Shown one piece after another: positions 10,077 to 18,590 of a DNA stretch of 64,000 nt. Source of the stretch: Hydrogenophaga sp. (GTDB taxonomy: Bacteria; Pseudomonadota; Gammaproteobacteria; Burkholderiales; Burkholderiaceae_C). Location: positions 62,001-126,000 of the forward strand of contig NZ_JAUSCF010000023.1 of assembly GCF_030651625.1 (NCBI RefSeq), read 5' to 3'. The position numbers and the translations under genes are program-made. The first letter of the stretch is position 1. Every line of letters starts with the position of its first letter. The notes below the pieces were generated by a model. The model was not told where the DNA came from. It saw nothing but the letters and a program-made list of their open reading frames with translations, and made no database searches.

Positions 10077-10336
10077 CGAGTCTTGCCTCTGGTGGTGCCC
10101 TGATGGGGCTTCATTGCGAAATCCGCGCATGGTCGCAGTTGCGACAGTACTTGCCCATGCGCACTTACCCGACTTGGCTCACAAGTCCGCCGAATCCGTG
10201 CGATTCGCCACGCCGGCACCCTCCCAGCGTCCGTTGCATGGGACGTTTGACTGGCTTGGAGTGGTCGAACTGACCCATGCAGGCGCCCCCGGCACCCTAC
10301 CCAGAGACAGGTGTCAGACCCTGGTTGGGTTACACA

Positions 10337-10378
10337 TGGATGCCAAATAGATTCCATATGGATTCCATTTGACATCCA
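10337..10378. promoter_or_regulatory. 42-bp imperfect palindrome, probable operator of the RHH regulator
   Basis: The two 21-base arms match at 18 positions when one is reverse-complemented; the centre is CCATATGG. Inside it the octamer GATTCCAT occurs twice as direct repeats (10350-10357 and 10361-10368). It ends 42 bp before the start of the CopG/Arc-type regulator gene. Ribbon-helix-helix proteins typically bind repeated short sites in their own promoters, so autoregulation is the likely role (inference). Confidence 0.6.
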
Positions 10379-10420
10379 TCAGGCCTATATTCGGGTCTTC
10401 CTTCAACACCGCCAGCCGCC

Positions 10421-10840
10421 ATGACAATGCCCACCACAGAACCCAGACCCCGCGTGGGCGATACCGAAAAGATGACCATCAACATGGGCGTGGTCGACCT
10501 CGGGCAGATCGATCTGCTCGTACAGGAAGGCTTCTATTCCAACCGGTCGGACCTGATCCGCACCGCCGTTCGCAACCTGCTGGCCGTGCACGCCGACACC
10601 CTGCGCCAGACCGTGGCGCGCCGCACCCTGACGCTGGGTCTGCAGAGCCTGGGCCGGGCCGACCTGGAGCGCGCGGTGGCCGCCGGCGAGCGGCTGAAGA
10701 TCCAGGTGGTGGGCCTCGCCCGCATCGATGCCGATGTGACCCCCGAACTGGCCCTGGCCGCGATCGAATCCGTGACGGTGCTGGGCGCCTTCCAGGCCAG
10801 CCCGGCCGTGCGAAAAGCGCTGGCCGACAGGACGAAGTAA
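10421..10840 (+). CDS. CopG/Arc-type ribbon-helix-helix transcriptional regulator
   Basis: A 139-aa protein. Residues about 16-60 (EKMTINMGVVDLGQIDLLVQ followed by GFYSNRSDLIRTAVRNLL) give the short beta strand and two helices of a ribbon-helix-helix DNA-binding domain. The C-terminal 75 residues are probably an oligomerisation or effector region. It is followed after about 200 bp by a PHB-depolymerase-like esterase on the same strand. A 42-bp palindrome lies just upstream. Start codons at 10421, 10427 or 10472 are all possible; no clear ribosome site decides between them. Confidence 0.8.
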   Translation: MTMPTTEPRPRVGDTEKMTINMGVVDLGQIDLLVQEGFYSNRSDLIRTAVRNLLAVHADTLRQTVARRTLTLGLQSLGRADLERAVAAGERLKIQVVGLARIDADVTPELALAAIESVTVLGAFQASPAVRKALADRTK

Positions 10841-10910
10841 CCCCCGCAGCGCTTCGCGCCACCCCACAAGACGGGCGATACCTGCGGCCCGGCAAGGCCG
10901 GTTCCAAGGT
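10841..10910 (+). repeat. Post-stop palindromic repeat, copy A
   Basis: It begins at the base after the TAA stop of the RHH gene. It shows the family pattern: a C-run, GCAGCGCTTCGCGCC, then CGGCCCGGCAAGGCCGGTTCC, whose CCGGC...GCCGG part can pair. Five more copies in the window share orientation relative to the preceding gene. This copy has a weaker C-run/G-run pairing than the others. Confidence 0.7.
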
Positions 10911-11036
10911 ACCCCGGGCCCAGACATTTCCGCCGGAAACCCGGTACCGCGCATCGCTTCATTTTTCAATCCATTCCATCCCTGTTCAGAGAACCACCCA
11001 TTGAAACTTCTACAACCCATCTCGGGCACCCTCGCC

Positions 11037-12176
11037 ATGAACATCCAGGACACCATCGAACAGGCCCTGGCCAGCGCCGGGCTCGACACCAAAGCGGGGC
11101 CCATGCAGGGCGTCACCGAGACCATTCGACAGGCCCTGGCCTCCGCTGGCCTGGGGATGGCCACTGCCCCGCAGGCTGTCTCACGGACCACCGCCGCCGC
11201 CGATGAAGCGCGCACGTTCGACGTGGAGGCGCGCGATCTGGGTGCAGCACCGGCTGCACCAGCAAGCGCGAAGGCCCGAGGGCAGTTCCTCGCACGCAGC
11301 CACACCGGCCCAGCCGGCAGCCGCAACTTCAAGCTCTACCTGCCGCCGCAGGCCGTAAAGACCGGCGCGGCGCCTCTGCCGCTGGTGGTCATGCTGCATG
11401 GCTGCACCCAGTCGCCCGACGACTTCGCCGCTGGCACGCGCATGAACCGCCTGGCCGACGAACATGGTCTGCTGGTGGTCTACCCCGAACAGCCTGCCGG
11501 GGCCAACCCGTCGCGCTGCTGGAACTGGTTCCGCACCCAGGACCAGGCGCGCGCCGGTGGCGAGCCTGAAATCATTGCCGGCATCGTGCGGGCGGTGCAG
11601 TCCGAACACGCCGTGGCCAATGGCCGGGTGTACGTGGCGGGCCTCTCGGCCGGTGCCGCCATGGCGCTGGTGCTGGGCGAAACCCACCCTGAGCTTTTCA
11701 GTGCGGTGGGGGTGCATTCCGGCCTGCCCTTCATGGCGGCCAGCGACATCCCTTCGGCGCTGGCCGCCATGAAGGGCCGCGCCGCTGCCGGCCCGGCCGC
11801 CCGGCCGGCCAGCACGCCAAAGGCCACTGGCCAGGCGCGCCAGGCGGTGCCCACCATCGTCTTTCATGGCGACCGCGACCACACGGTGCAGCACCGCAAC
11901 GGTGAACACATCGTGCAGCAGACGGTGGCGCTGCACGCGGCGCAAGCACCGCTGAGTGTGCGCACCGAGCCTGGCGTGTCGCCTGGCGGACGCCGCTACC
12001 AGCGCACCCTGCACACGGACACCGCGGGCAAGCCCATGGTCGAAGCGTGGACGCTGCACGGTGCCGGGCACACCTGGGCCGGCGGCGATGCCAGCGGCAG
12101 CCACACCGATCCCACCGGACCAGATGCCTCGGCGGCCATGCTGGCGTTCTTCATGGCCCACACCGGAGCCAGTTGA
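11037..12176 (+). CDS. PHB-depolymerase family esterase (alpha/beta hydrolase)
   Basis: About 379 aa. It carries the extracellular-type PHB depolymerase esterase fold: oxyanion region VVMLHGCTQSPDDFA, nucleophile box GLSAGAA (Ser of G-L-S-A-G), aspartate in VFHGDRDHTVQ and catalytic-type histidine in LHGAGHTWAGG. It probably cleaves short-chain polyhydroxyalkanoate or related esters. The first 90 residues are an extension containing two similar segments (DTIEQALASAGL and ETIRQALASAGL), an internal duplication of unknown role. No signal peptide is seen. An in-frame TTG at 11001 is an alternative start. The upstream RHH regulator probably controls it. Confidence 0.85.
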   Translation: MNIQDTIEQALASAGLDTKAGPMQGVTETIRQALASAGLGMATAPQAVSRTTAAADEARTFDVEARDLGAAPAAPASAKARGQFLARSHTGPAGSRNFKLYLPPQAVKTGAAPLPLVVMLHGCTQSPDDFAAGTRMNRLADEHGLLVVYPEQPAGANPSRCWNWFRTQDQARAGGEPEIIAGIVRAVQSEHAVANGRVYVAGLSAGAAMALVLGETHPELFSAVGVHSGLPFMAASDIPSALAAMKGRAAAGPAARPASTPKATGQARQAVPTIVFHGDRDHTVQHRNGEHIVQQTVALHAAQAPLSVRTEPGVSPGGRRYQRTLHTDTAGKPMVEAWTLHGAGHTWAGGDASGSHTDPTGPDASAAMLAFFMAHTGAS

Positions 12177-12218
12177 GCCATCCCGGTGCCTGTCCCCGGG
12201 CAGAAGGTGCTTGCCGGG

Positions 12219-13745
12219 TCAGCCCAGGCGGAACACCGCCACCGCTTCCACCAGCTGGCGCGACTGCCCCTGCAGACTGGCCGCAGCCGCCGCACTTTCT
12301 TCCACCAGTGCGGCGTTCTGCTGCGTGGCCTGGTCCATCTGGCTCACCGCGTCGCCCACCTGCGAAACGCCGGCGCTTTGCTGAGACGAGGCCGCGCTGA
12401 TCTCGCCCATGATGTCGGTCACGCGCTGTATCGAGGCCACGATCTCCGTCATGGTGCTGCCGGCCTCGTCCACCAGGGCGGTGCCCTGGCCCACGCGCTC
12501 CACACTGGCGTCGATCAGTGCCTTGATTTCCTTGGCCGCCGCCGCCGAGCGCACGGCCAGGCTGCGCACTTCCGAGGCCACCACCGCGAAGCCCCGGCCC
12601 TGTTCGCCGGCGCGGGCGGCTTCCACCGCAGCGTTCAGGGCCAGGATGTTGGTCTGGAAGGCGATGCCGTCGATCACACCAATGATGTCGGCGATGCGCT
12701 GGCTGCTGTCGTTGATGCCCTTCATGGTGTCGACCACCTGGCCCACCACGTCGCCGCCCCGCAGCGCCACGGTGGATGCGCTCTGTGCGAGCCGGTTGGC
12801 CTGACCCGCGTTGTCGGCGTTCTGGCGCACGGTGGTGCCCAGCTCTTCCATGGACGCAGCGGTTTCCTGCAGGGCCGAGGCCTGCTGTTCGGTGCGTTCG
12901 GACAGGTCCTGGTTGCCCTGGGCAATCTGTGAACTGGCCGAGGCCACGCTGTCGGCGTTGCGCCGCACCTCGGCGACCACGCGCGAAAGGTTGCCCTGCA
13001 TGGCAACCAGGGCGTGCAGCAACTGCGCCACTTCGTCTTTGCCGCGCGCGTTCACCTTCACGCTCAGGTCCCCGTCGGCCACCGCTTTGGCCACCGCCAC
13101 GGCTTCGGCAATCGGGCGGGTGATCGAGCGGCTGAAGGCAACGCCGGCCAGCACCGCGGCTGCGCACACCACCACCATCAACACAATGCTCAGCCACGTG
13201 GCCCGCTGCGCCTGCGCGCTGGCGATTTCGGCCGCAGCCACGCCATCGGCAGCGATGCGGGCAGCGGCTTCGTCCAGCAGCTTGGCGGGTTCGCGGTCCA
13301 TGCCACTCACCGCCTTGTCGCCCAGGGTGGGATCAAAGTCGCCTTCGCGAAACGCTTCGAACGCCTTGCGGTAGTTCACCCCCATGGTGGTGTGGGATTG
13401 TGCGAACTGCTCCACCAACTGGCGGGATTCGCCGGCTGGCAGGCGCGTGGCAAGGGCCTCCAGCGTGGGGCGCATGTCGGTCTCGATCCGGTTGAAAGCA
13501 CCCCAGTGCCGGTCGAGTGCCTTGGCGTCTTTGCCGCGCAGCAGCGTGTTTTTCCATTCCTGCACCTGCGTCTTGAACTGCACCAGCAGTTCACTGGCGG
13601 CTGCCGCGTTCTGCTGGCTGGTCTGCAGGGCGTTGCCGTAGGAAATGGTGGCCTGGTTCAGGTTGTGAATGCCATAGAGCGCCGCGCACAGCAGCACCAG
13701 CATGGCCGTGGCAAACGCCAGCGGCAGTTTGAGTGTGAGTTTCAT
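12219..13745 (-). CDS. Methyl-accepting chemotaxis protein
   Basis: A 508-aa chemoreceptor. TM1 lies near residues 6-28 ([20 protein letters not shown]), a periplasmic four-helix-bundle ligand domain spans to about 185, and TM2 lies near 190-212. A HAMP domain and a long cytoplasmic helical bundle follow, with the hairpin-tip signature [15 protein letters not shown]. The start at 13745 was chosen because TM1 follows directly; upstream in-frame sequence is not protein-like. No che genes are adjacent. The ligand is unknown. It converges on the esterase gene with only 42 bp between stops. Confidence 0.93.
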   Translation of the reverse strand: MKLTLKLPLAFATAMLVLLCAALYGIHNLNQATISYGNALQTSQQNAAAASELLVQFKTQVQEWKNTLLRGKDAKALDRHWGAFNRIETDMRPTLEALATRLPAGESRQLVEQFAQSHTTMGVNYRKAFEAFREGDFDPTLGDKAVSGMDREPAKLLDEAAARIAADGVAAAEIASAQAQRATWLSIVLMVVVCAAAVLAGVAFSRSITRPIAEAVAVAKAVADGDLSVKVNARGKDEVAQLLHALVAMQGNLSRVVAEVRRNADSVASASSQIAQGNQDLSERTEQQASALQETAASMEELGTTVRQNADNAGQANRLAQSASTVALRGGDVVGQVVDTMKGINDSSQRIADIIGVIDGIAFQTNILALNAAVEAARAGEQGRGFAVVASEVRSLAVRSAAAAKEIKALIDASVERVGQGTALVDEAGSTMTEIVASIQRVTDIMGEISAASSQQSAGVSQVGDAVSQMDQATQQNAALVEESAAAAASLQGQSRQLVEAVAVFRLG

Positions 13746-14273
13746 GAAAGTCTCGAAGCGGTGAGGGCGTTGCCCTGCAAAGGTCCCGCAGCGCTGGCTC
13801 TTGGCCGGCGCCACCGAGCACAGAAGGATGTCTGTGGCTCTGTGGCCTGTATCGGCAGGCCGCACAGATCCGTGAAATGTGAAATGCGGCACAAAAACAG
13901 GCCACTTCGTCGCCGTGGGCCGCCAACCCTTGCCGCCTTCCTGCCTGCCGCGCAGGCTCCTAGCCACCTTGTCCGGGCCGTCTGATTTGGCCCTGGCCAG
14001 TGCCGGTTGCTGGCCGGTTCCTATAATCCCCCGATGTCGCAGCCTTTCATCCCCTTTGGCGTCTCGCTGGCGGACCCGTGCCCATCGGCGGGGGTGGCGG
14101 TGAACGTGTGCGAGCACGTACGCGCGGCCGGGCCACGTCAGCCAGCCGCACTTTCCTGAGCCCGGCGATCCCCTTTTTCTTTCTTTTGCGCAAACCAACG
14201 ATCGCCGGGCACCTGCCCCGCGCGAACGCGTGCCCGCCTTTCAGCGGCGGGACCGCACCCGTTGGAGTGCTTC
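13746..14273. other. Intergenic region between chemoreceptor and Rnk-like gene
   Basis: Divergent promoter region of about 530 bp. A TATAAT hexamer on the plus strand (14022-14027) may be the -10 element of the downstream Rnk-like gene, but no convincing -35 box at normal spacing was found. The sequence from 14040 on is GC-rich and codes for nothing convincing. No RNA gene recognised. Confidence 0.4.
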
Positions 14274-14675
14274 ATGAATCTGAAACCGCCGGCTGAGCGC
14301 CTGCTCACCGAACTCGACTTCGCCCGCCTGAACCAGATCGACAGCGGTGACCCGCCGTCCGCTCTGGAGCAGGTGCTCGCCGCCACCGACCTGGTGGCGT
14401 CACGCGCCGTACCTGCCGATGTACTCACCATGTATTCGCAGGTCGTGCTGGAGGACCCGGCCTCCCTGCGCCAGCAGACCTTCACCTTGTGCTACCCGGC
14501 CGATGCCGAGCCCGCAGAGGGCTTCATATCGGTGCTCTCGCCGCTGGGCGCGGCCCTGATCGGCCTGCGCGTGGGCGATGTGGCGCGCTGGACCACGCCA
14601 GACGGCAAGCTGCGCGAGGCCCAGGTGCTTGGCTTGTTGTTCCAGCCCGAAGCGAGTGGCGACTACGTCACCTGA
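14274..14675 (+). CDS. Rnk-like GreA/GreB-family protein (nucleoside diphosphate kinase regulator type)
   Basis: A 133-aa protein. An N-terminal segment of about 50 residues (ERLLTELDFARLNQI) precedes a C-terminal FKBP-like GreA/GreB domain (about 60-130) with VVLEDP, FTLCYPADA, ISVLSPLGAALIGLRVGD and LGLLFQPE. Rnk proteins lack the long coiled coil of GreA and bind RNA polymerase at the secondary channel. The ATG at 14274 has GGAG seven bases upstream and gives the usual MNLKPP-type start. It stands alone, with a hairpin downstream. Confidence 0.8.
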   Translation: MNLKPPAERLLTELDFARLNQIDSGDPPSALEQVLAATDLVASRAVPADVLTMYSQVVLEDPASLRQQTFTLCYPADAEPAEGFISVLSPLGAALIGLRVGDVARWTTPDGKLREAQVLGLLFQPEASGDYVT

Positions 14676-14739
14676 ATGGGTTGCGGCTGCCGCTCACCGC
14701 TTGAGCTTGCCACAGCGACGCCCCCACCTGTGCAACTTG

Positions 14740-14778
14740 CGCTTGCCATGGAGCTCACCAGCACCATGGCAAGCGTTT
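14740..14778 (+). terminator. Probable terminator hairpin after the Rnk-like gene
   Basis: CGCTTGCCATGG pairs perfectly with CCATGGCAAGCG (12-bp stem, 12-nt loop), followed by TTT. It lies between convergent genes (Rnk-like, plus; SWIB, minus). The T-run is short, so efficiency is uncertain. Confidence 0.5.
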
Positions 14779-14890
14779 CGACTGGACCAGCCTGAACGAT
14801 GGCGGTCCGGCGCGCGGGATGCTGGTCATCTTCCGAGCCCGCCGAGTGGGGTGGCGCTGCTGTTGCAGAACAGCGCGTCGCGGCTTCCAG

Positions 14891-15148
14891 TCAGCTCAGG
14901 TGCTTGCCCACCAATCCGGTCATCTCGAACATGGTGACTTCATCTTTTCCGAAGACGGCCTTGAGCTTGGCGTCCGCCAGGATGTTGCGCTTGTTCTTCG
15001 GATTCTGCAGGTTGTTGGCCTTGATGTATTCCCACATCAGCTTCACAACTTCGGTGCGGGGTTGCGGCGTCGCACCGATCACAGCGGCCAGCTCGGCGCT
15101 GGGGGTGAGGGCACGGTTGAAGGCGGTTGGCTTCTTGGCAGTGGTCAT
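14891..15148 (-). CDS. SWIB/MDM2-domain protein
   Basis: An 85-aa protein consisting of a SWIB fold: LTPSAELAAVIGATPQPRTE, then VVKLMWEYIKANNLQNPKNK, the NILAD turn, KAVFGKDEVTMFEMTGLV and the end KHLS. SWIB domains occur in eukaryotic chromatin remodellers, chlamydiae and many Burkholderiales, where the bacterial proteins are small and probably DNA-associated; their role is not established. The ATG at 15148 gives the MTTAKKPTAF start; the reading frame extends further upstream but that part looks non-coding. Confidence 0.85.
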   Translation of the reverse strand: MTTAKKPTAFNRALTPSAELAAVIGATPQPRTEVVKLMWEYIKANNLQNPKNKRNILADAKLKAVFGKDEVTMFEMTGLVGKHLS

Positions 15149-15650
15149 GGGAGGCTCTTCAGTTGAAACAAGCATTCTAGGCCGCGCTTCCGTTCCCTCT
15201 GTAACCGGCTTCCATCGGGTAAGCGGTATCGAGAATTTTGTCGGAAGGAGGAAGGGTTTGTTCAATGGCCGTTTTTGCGCGGACTCTCGCGACAGCAATC
15301 GACCAGGAGCGACCGTTCAAACCACGGCAGACAAGGTCAGGTCTAGGCTGGATGCTGCCGCTCCAGTTTGACGCGATGAACGGCTGTACCAGCTCTAACC
15401 TGTCTTTCAGTTGCTCTCGGTCAGTTTGCTCCTCAACCCGCACCCCGCTTTAGTGCCGCTTGAAATGGACAACCTGTATATGACGGGAGTTCAATAACTG
15501 ACTTAAGGAACTTTGACCGCAGCAGGGCATGAATGCCGCCCCGCCTGGAGATGGCAATTCGCCTCGCTGGTGCCGTTCTGGCAAGTGCTGCGCCGTGTGC
15601 AACGGTCAAACAAGAAACTCGCAGGATCAATACAACTTCCGGCGCACCAG
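15149..15650. other. Intergenic region with no recognised gene
   Basis: About 500 bp between the SWIB gene and the lipoprotein group. Short open frames on both strands have no recognisable domains and poor codon character. G+C falls towards the lipoprotein genes, suggesting the edge of acquired DNA. No repeat, tRNA or clear promoter seen. Confidence 0.4.
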
Positions 15651-16127
15651 CTAGTTCACATTAGACCTAATGAAAATGCTTTGCTGGATCTTGGCAAATG
15701 CGCTCTGGTAAGGAGCCGGATCAGTTATTGGGATATCACGCTCACCCACCTTACCAAACCCAGTGCTTTTTTGCTCGGTCCTCACAAAAGTCAGCCTAAC
15801 CTTTGTTCGATTGGGCGCAATCTGTTCGATGAAGGCATTTGCCTTTTCATCCGTAATGATGTATCCGGAAAAAATCACCATCTCCGTCTTGGCTGGACTT
15901 TTTGCTGTAATGAATCCGGTCTCAAGCGAAGCAGAATTCACGATGTAACCGAGATCTTGAAAAACAGACATCACCGCAGTAAAGGCTGTTCTTTGATTGG
16001 TCTCAAACTCCTTGACCTGGATAGCCTGCAACTCAAGAGCAGACTTCTGTTCGATTGGCTGAGTGACACATCCAGCCGTAACGAGTGCAGCCACAATGGT
16101 CAGCGCAGAGAGAAAATGCATGATCAC
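15651..16127 (-). CDS. Small lipoprotein, unknown function
   Basis: A 158-aa protein with an N-terminal signal and lipobox LVTAGC (Cys about 19), so probably lipid-anchored. The mature part contains a predicted alpha/beta domain (QRTAFTAVMSVFQDLGYIVN, then TGFITAKSPAK) resembling small Gram-negative lipoproteins of unknown function that modify a sensor or transport partner. It is last in a row of three minus-strand lipoprotein genes, three bases after the preceding gene. Base composition is lower in G+C than its surroundings. Confidence 0.65.
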   Translation of the reverse strand: MIMHFLSALTIVAALVTAGCVTQPIEQKSALELQAIQVKEFETNQRTAFTAVMSVFQDLGYIVNSASLETGFITAKSPAKTEMVIFSGYIITDEKANAFIEQIAPNRTKVRLTFVRTEQKSTGFGKVGERDIPITDPAPYQSAFAKIQQSIFIRSNVN

Positions 16128-16129
16128 CC

Positions 16130-16561
16130 TTAAAATGCGGTTGAGTTGTAGGAAAAATCTCGAACACTCGAATTTTCGAACTTAATGATAATGGTGAGTG
16201 TCCGTTGAACGGTGGAGGATGCCCCAGATGCACTAGCGCCACCGCCTACTCCGGCGCCACCAGAGCCGATCACAAGCCCCGCAACGCCACCGTTGCTGGT
16301 TGAATATGCACGGTCCGTGCTGAACTTGTCATAAACCCAGGTTTCGACACCGGATCTGTCTCTTGTGACCATGTTTGGCGAACCAAGCGCCGTGACCACT
16401 TCTGCCTGTGACATACCAACTTGGATGGTTCTCTGGGCGACGCCCAAGGTCAACTTGTTCTCTGAGGCATCAGTGACTGCCTTTCTGTGGTCTGCAACGG
16501 TACTACATCCCGTCACCAAAATCGCAACACAAAGAATTGAAAAGAACTTTATCCGTATCAT
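16130..16561 (-). CDS. Small lipoprotein with SmpA/OmlA (BamE)-like segment
   Basis: A 143-aa protein with lipobox LVTGCS (Cys 19). The segment QRTIQVGMSQAEVVTALGSP followed by NMVTRDRSGVETWVYD is the short helix-helix-strand pattern of SmpA/OmlA-type domains, found in BamE and many outer-membrane lipoproteins. A glycine-rich stretch (GSGGAGVGGGASASG) interrupts the C-terminal half. It is the middle gene of the three-lipoprotein group. Its specific function is unknown. Confidence 0.65.
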   Translation of the reverse strand: MIRIKFFSILCVAILVTGCSTVADHRKAVTDASENKLTLGVAQRTIQVGMSQAEVVTALGSPNMVTRDRSGVETWVYDKFSTDRAYSTSNGGVAGLVIGSGGAGVGGGASASGASSTVQRTLTIIIKFENSSVRDFSYNSTAF

Positions 16562-16611
16562 ATAATTTCTTGCAGTTTTGATAAAAACTAAAGCGAGTTC
16601 TCCAGAAAGAA

Positions 16612-17085
16612 CTAATACATAAAGCGATATTCCGCGCCATCAGTTGAACGGCACGTTCCGAATCCGTGAAATGTCGTGAAGTCCTGGGTAATTTCACATT
16701 GCAGCGATGCTCCACTTGGGCTCACCGCCATTGCAACGCCCTGGCCTTTCATGTTCTGCGACACGCCAAATGCCAGACCCGTTCCTGTGATAGGCATAGC
16801 CCCAGGGACGACAACACTTGACATTGACGTAGAAACACCAACGGAGCCGCCGGCAGCAATGCTGAATCGCCCACGGTAGGCCTCTCCCCCAGGGACGACA
16901 ACCTCGATTGAACCAGCAGTCCACCCACCACCGGTGTCCGGGACCATTCTTGCTTTGAATGGTTGCGCAGTCAAAGCCGAGGCAGTGCTGTTGATCGGGT
17001 AAAAATCAGGTTCGCGCAGTGTGACGCAAGATGTCAGAAAAACCGCCGTAGCAATAGCGAGTGACTTCGTAAAACACAGTCTCAT
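16612..17085 (-). CDS. Putative lipoprotein, unknown function
   Basis: A 157-aa protein starting MRLCFTKSLAIATAVFLTSC, a signal peptide with lipobox FLTSC. The mature part is rich in Gly, Ser and Val (GGWTAGSIEVVVPGGEAYRG, then GVSTSMSSVVVPGAMPITG), suggesting a beta-rich fold. It is first of three adjacent lipoprotein genes on the minus strand. The ATG at 17085 was chosen because the lipoprotein signal follows immediately. I do not recognise the family. Confidence 0.6.
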   Translation of the reverse strand: MRLCFTKSLAIATAVFLTSCVTLREPDFYPINSTASALTAQPFKARMVPDTGGGWTAGSIEVVVPGGEAYRGRFSIAAGGSVGVSTSMSSVVVPGAMPITGTGLAFGVSQNMKGQGVAMAVSPSGASLQCEITQDFTTFHGFGTCRSTDGAEYRFMY

Positions 17086-17727
17086 CGACAAGATGTTACG
17101 CGATGTTTTCAGACTAGTCAGCATCTGTCGAAGTGTGAAGGCGAAAGTCGTGAATTGCTCTGGTTGATCGCGACAGCAGTTTTGGAACATGGAGAGCAGC
17201 AGATCTCGGCAAGGAGGCCACTTAAATTCCACCTAGGCCTATGACCGCTTGGTATCAGCCAGCGTGAGTACCCGAGGCGGCGGCTACCGGCAGCAAACGC
17301 TGCATCGCTGTCTCTAGGTTGCGCAAAGTCGGTTCCAGGCTGGGTCCTGACATTGGAGAATGCCGCCAAAACGCGTGCGAGCGCCGCAACCGGTCATTCA
17401 CCGAGCGTGAACTCAAGCAAGCGCTTGGCCACCCGGACCAGCCGCCGACGGAGGGCGACCAGACCATGTTCCAGCAACGATCGCTCATGAAAGGTACGAA
17501 CTGGTGCCAAGACCCGCACCTGTTGTTCCATTCGAATCCACGCCGCAGGAGCCCACCTGTGCGTCATGCGTCGAGAGGCGCAGGGCTGATTGGAAGTTTG
17601 ACAACCCACGGGTGAAACAGGCTTTGACGCAGGTGCCTACCCGTTCAGGCGATTGCCCAGCATCCCGCCTGTTCACAACATGTCGAGCGAGTTCGTGGCA
17701 CACCACACCTGTTCCGAGGAACGCGGG
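17086..17727. other. Long intergenic region without a convincing gene
   Basis: About 640 bp between the first lipoprotein gene and the end of the soe cluster. Several frames of 70-100 codons are open on both strands, but none has a domain, signal or clean ribosome site. A minus-strand frame near 17400-17600 ending RRLVRVAKRLLEFTLGE could be a decayed fragment. No inverted terminal repeats were found to prove an insertion element. Confidence 0.35.
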
Positions 17728-18354
17728 CTACCAATACGCCAGCAGGCGGTTATTGTCGACCCTGGATTCGAAGCGCTTTAGCGGACTGTTCCCATTCTTG
17801 ATGCAGGCGCCGCTGTGTGCATCAAACTCCCACTGGTGCTTGGGGCAGGTCAGGATGTTGTTCTTAAGGGCCAGTTCGGAGATGTCGGTATTTTGGTGCG
17901 GGCATCGGCTGTCGAACACCTGATAGGACTGCTGGTCGCGGTAGATGAAGAGGCCCCGGCCGTCACATTCCGTGCGAACGACTGTGCCATCCGGGACCTC
18001 GGCACAGGCCATCACGTCGTGCCATTGGGCGAGCCGGGTGAGCGCCTCCGGCTGGAACCCAGGTAGGTCCATTTCCAGGATGATGTCCACCGCCCAGATG
18101 ATTTTTGCCAACCCCAGCGTGGGAAAGGCCATCAGCAGCGCGTCCAGCACCTCCATTGGCGTGCTGCCCTCGCGCAGTGCCCGGCCCAGGTACTGCTTGA
18201 AGCCGCGTTCGGTCTGCGCATCGACCTTCGTGATCACCGAGATCAGGTTGCGGGTCTTGGGGTCCAGGTGTTTGCCTGCATCCTTAAGAAAAGCAAAATA
18301 GTGGCTCAGCGCATCGGGCCGGGCCTTGAGCAGGTAGTTCAGTGCGTCACTCAT
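17728..18354 (-). CDS. Carboxymuconolactone decarboxylase-like domain fused to a Rieske [2Fe-2S] domain
   Basis: A 208-aa fusion. Residues about 1-100 form an all-helical AhpD/CMD-like domain (HYFAFLKDAGKHLDPKTRNL, GSTPMEVLDALLMAFPTLGL). Residues about 110-208 are a Rieske ferredoxin with the cluster motifs CPHQ and CPKHQWEF (C-x-H/C-x2-H). The N-terminal half shows no CxxC redox pair. The ATG at 18354 has AAGGAAG upstream. It is the last gene of the soeABC-exporter group, pointing to a redox or scaffolding role in sulfite handling (inference). This two-domain order is unusual. Confidence 0.8.
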   Translation of the reverse strand: MSDALNYLLKARPDALSHYFAFLKDAGKHLDPKTRNLISVITKVDAQTERGFKQYLGRALREGSTPMEVLDALLMAFPTLGLAKIIWAVDIILEMDLPGFQPEALTRLAQWHDVMACAEVPDGTVVRTECDGRGLFIYRDQQSYQVFDSRCPHQNTDISELALKNNILTCPKHQWEFDAHSGACIKNGNSPLKRFESRVDNNRLLAYW

Positions 18355-18589
18355 GTGTGCTTCCTTGTGTGTCGTTGGAAGATGTTCGGTTGTTGGCGTT
18401 GGCCACCAGCATGTTGCAGACCTTTTCGTCCCCCGGCAGTCTGACGTCCTGCGGTTCCGCTGCCTCGTGATAGGGGGTGTTGACGCTGGGCTGCCAAGCG
18501 AGCCAGCCGGATGGCCAGTGCACCTTGCAGGGCGCACCCCTCGCGCACCTTGAGAAGGTCCATTGAAGCGGCCTGGTGGCGTGCTCCAT
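18347..18589 (-). CDS. Putative 80-aa protein inside the soe operon
   Basis: The ATG follows the stop of the upstream membrane-protein gene by one base (TGAAATG), and its own stop overlaps the start of the CMD-Rieske gene by eight bases. That tight packing is typical of a translated operon gene. The sequence (CARGAPCKVHWPSGWLAWQP, then DVRLPGDEKVCNMLVANANN) has three cysteines but no domain I recognise. Support is only positional; another frame is also open here. Confidence 0.4.
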   Translation of the reverse strand: MEHATRPLQWTFSRCARGAPCKVHWPSGWLAWQPSVNTPYHEAAEPQDVRLPGDEKVCNMLVANANNRTSSNDTQGSTHE

Positions 18590-18590
18590 T

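Noticed and set aside
17233-17727. Transposase remnant
   Set aside because: Short Arg/Leu-rich frames hint at it but there are no inverted repeats or transposase motifs.
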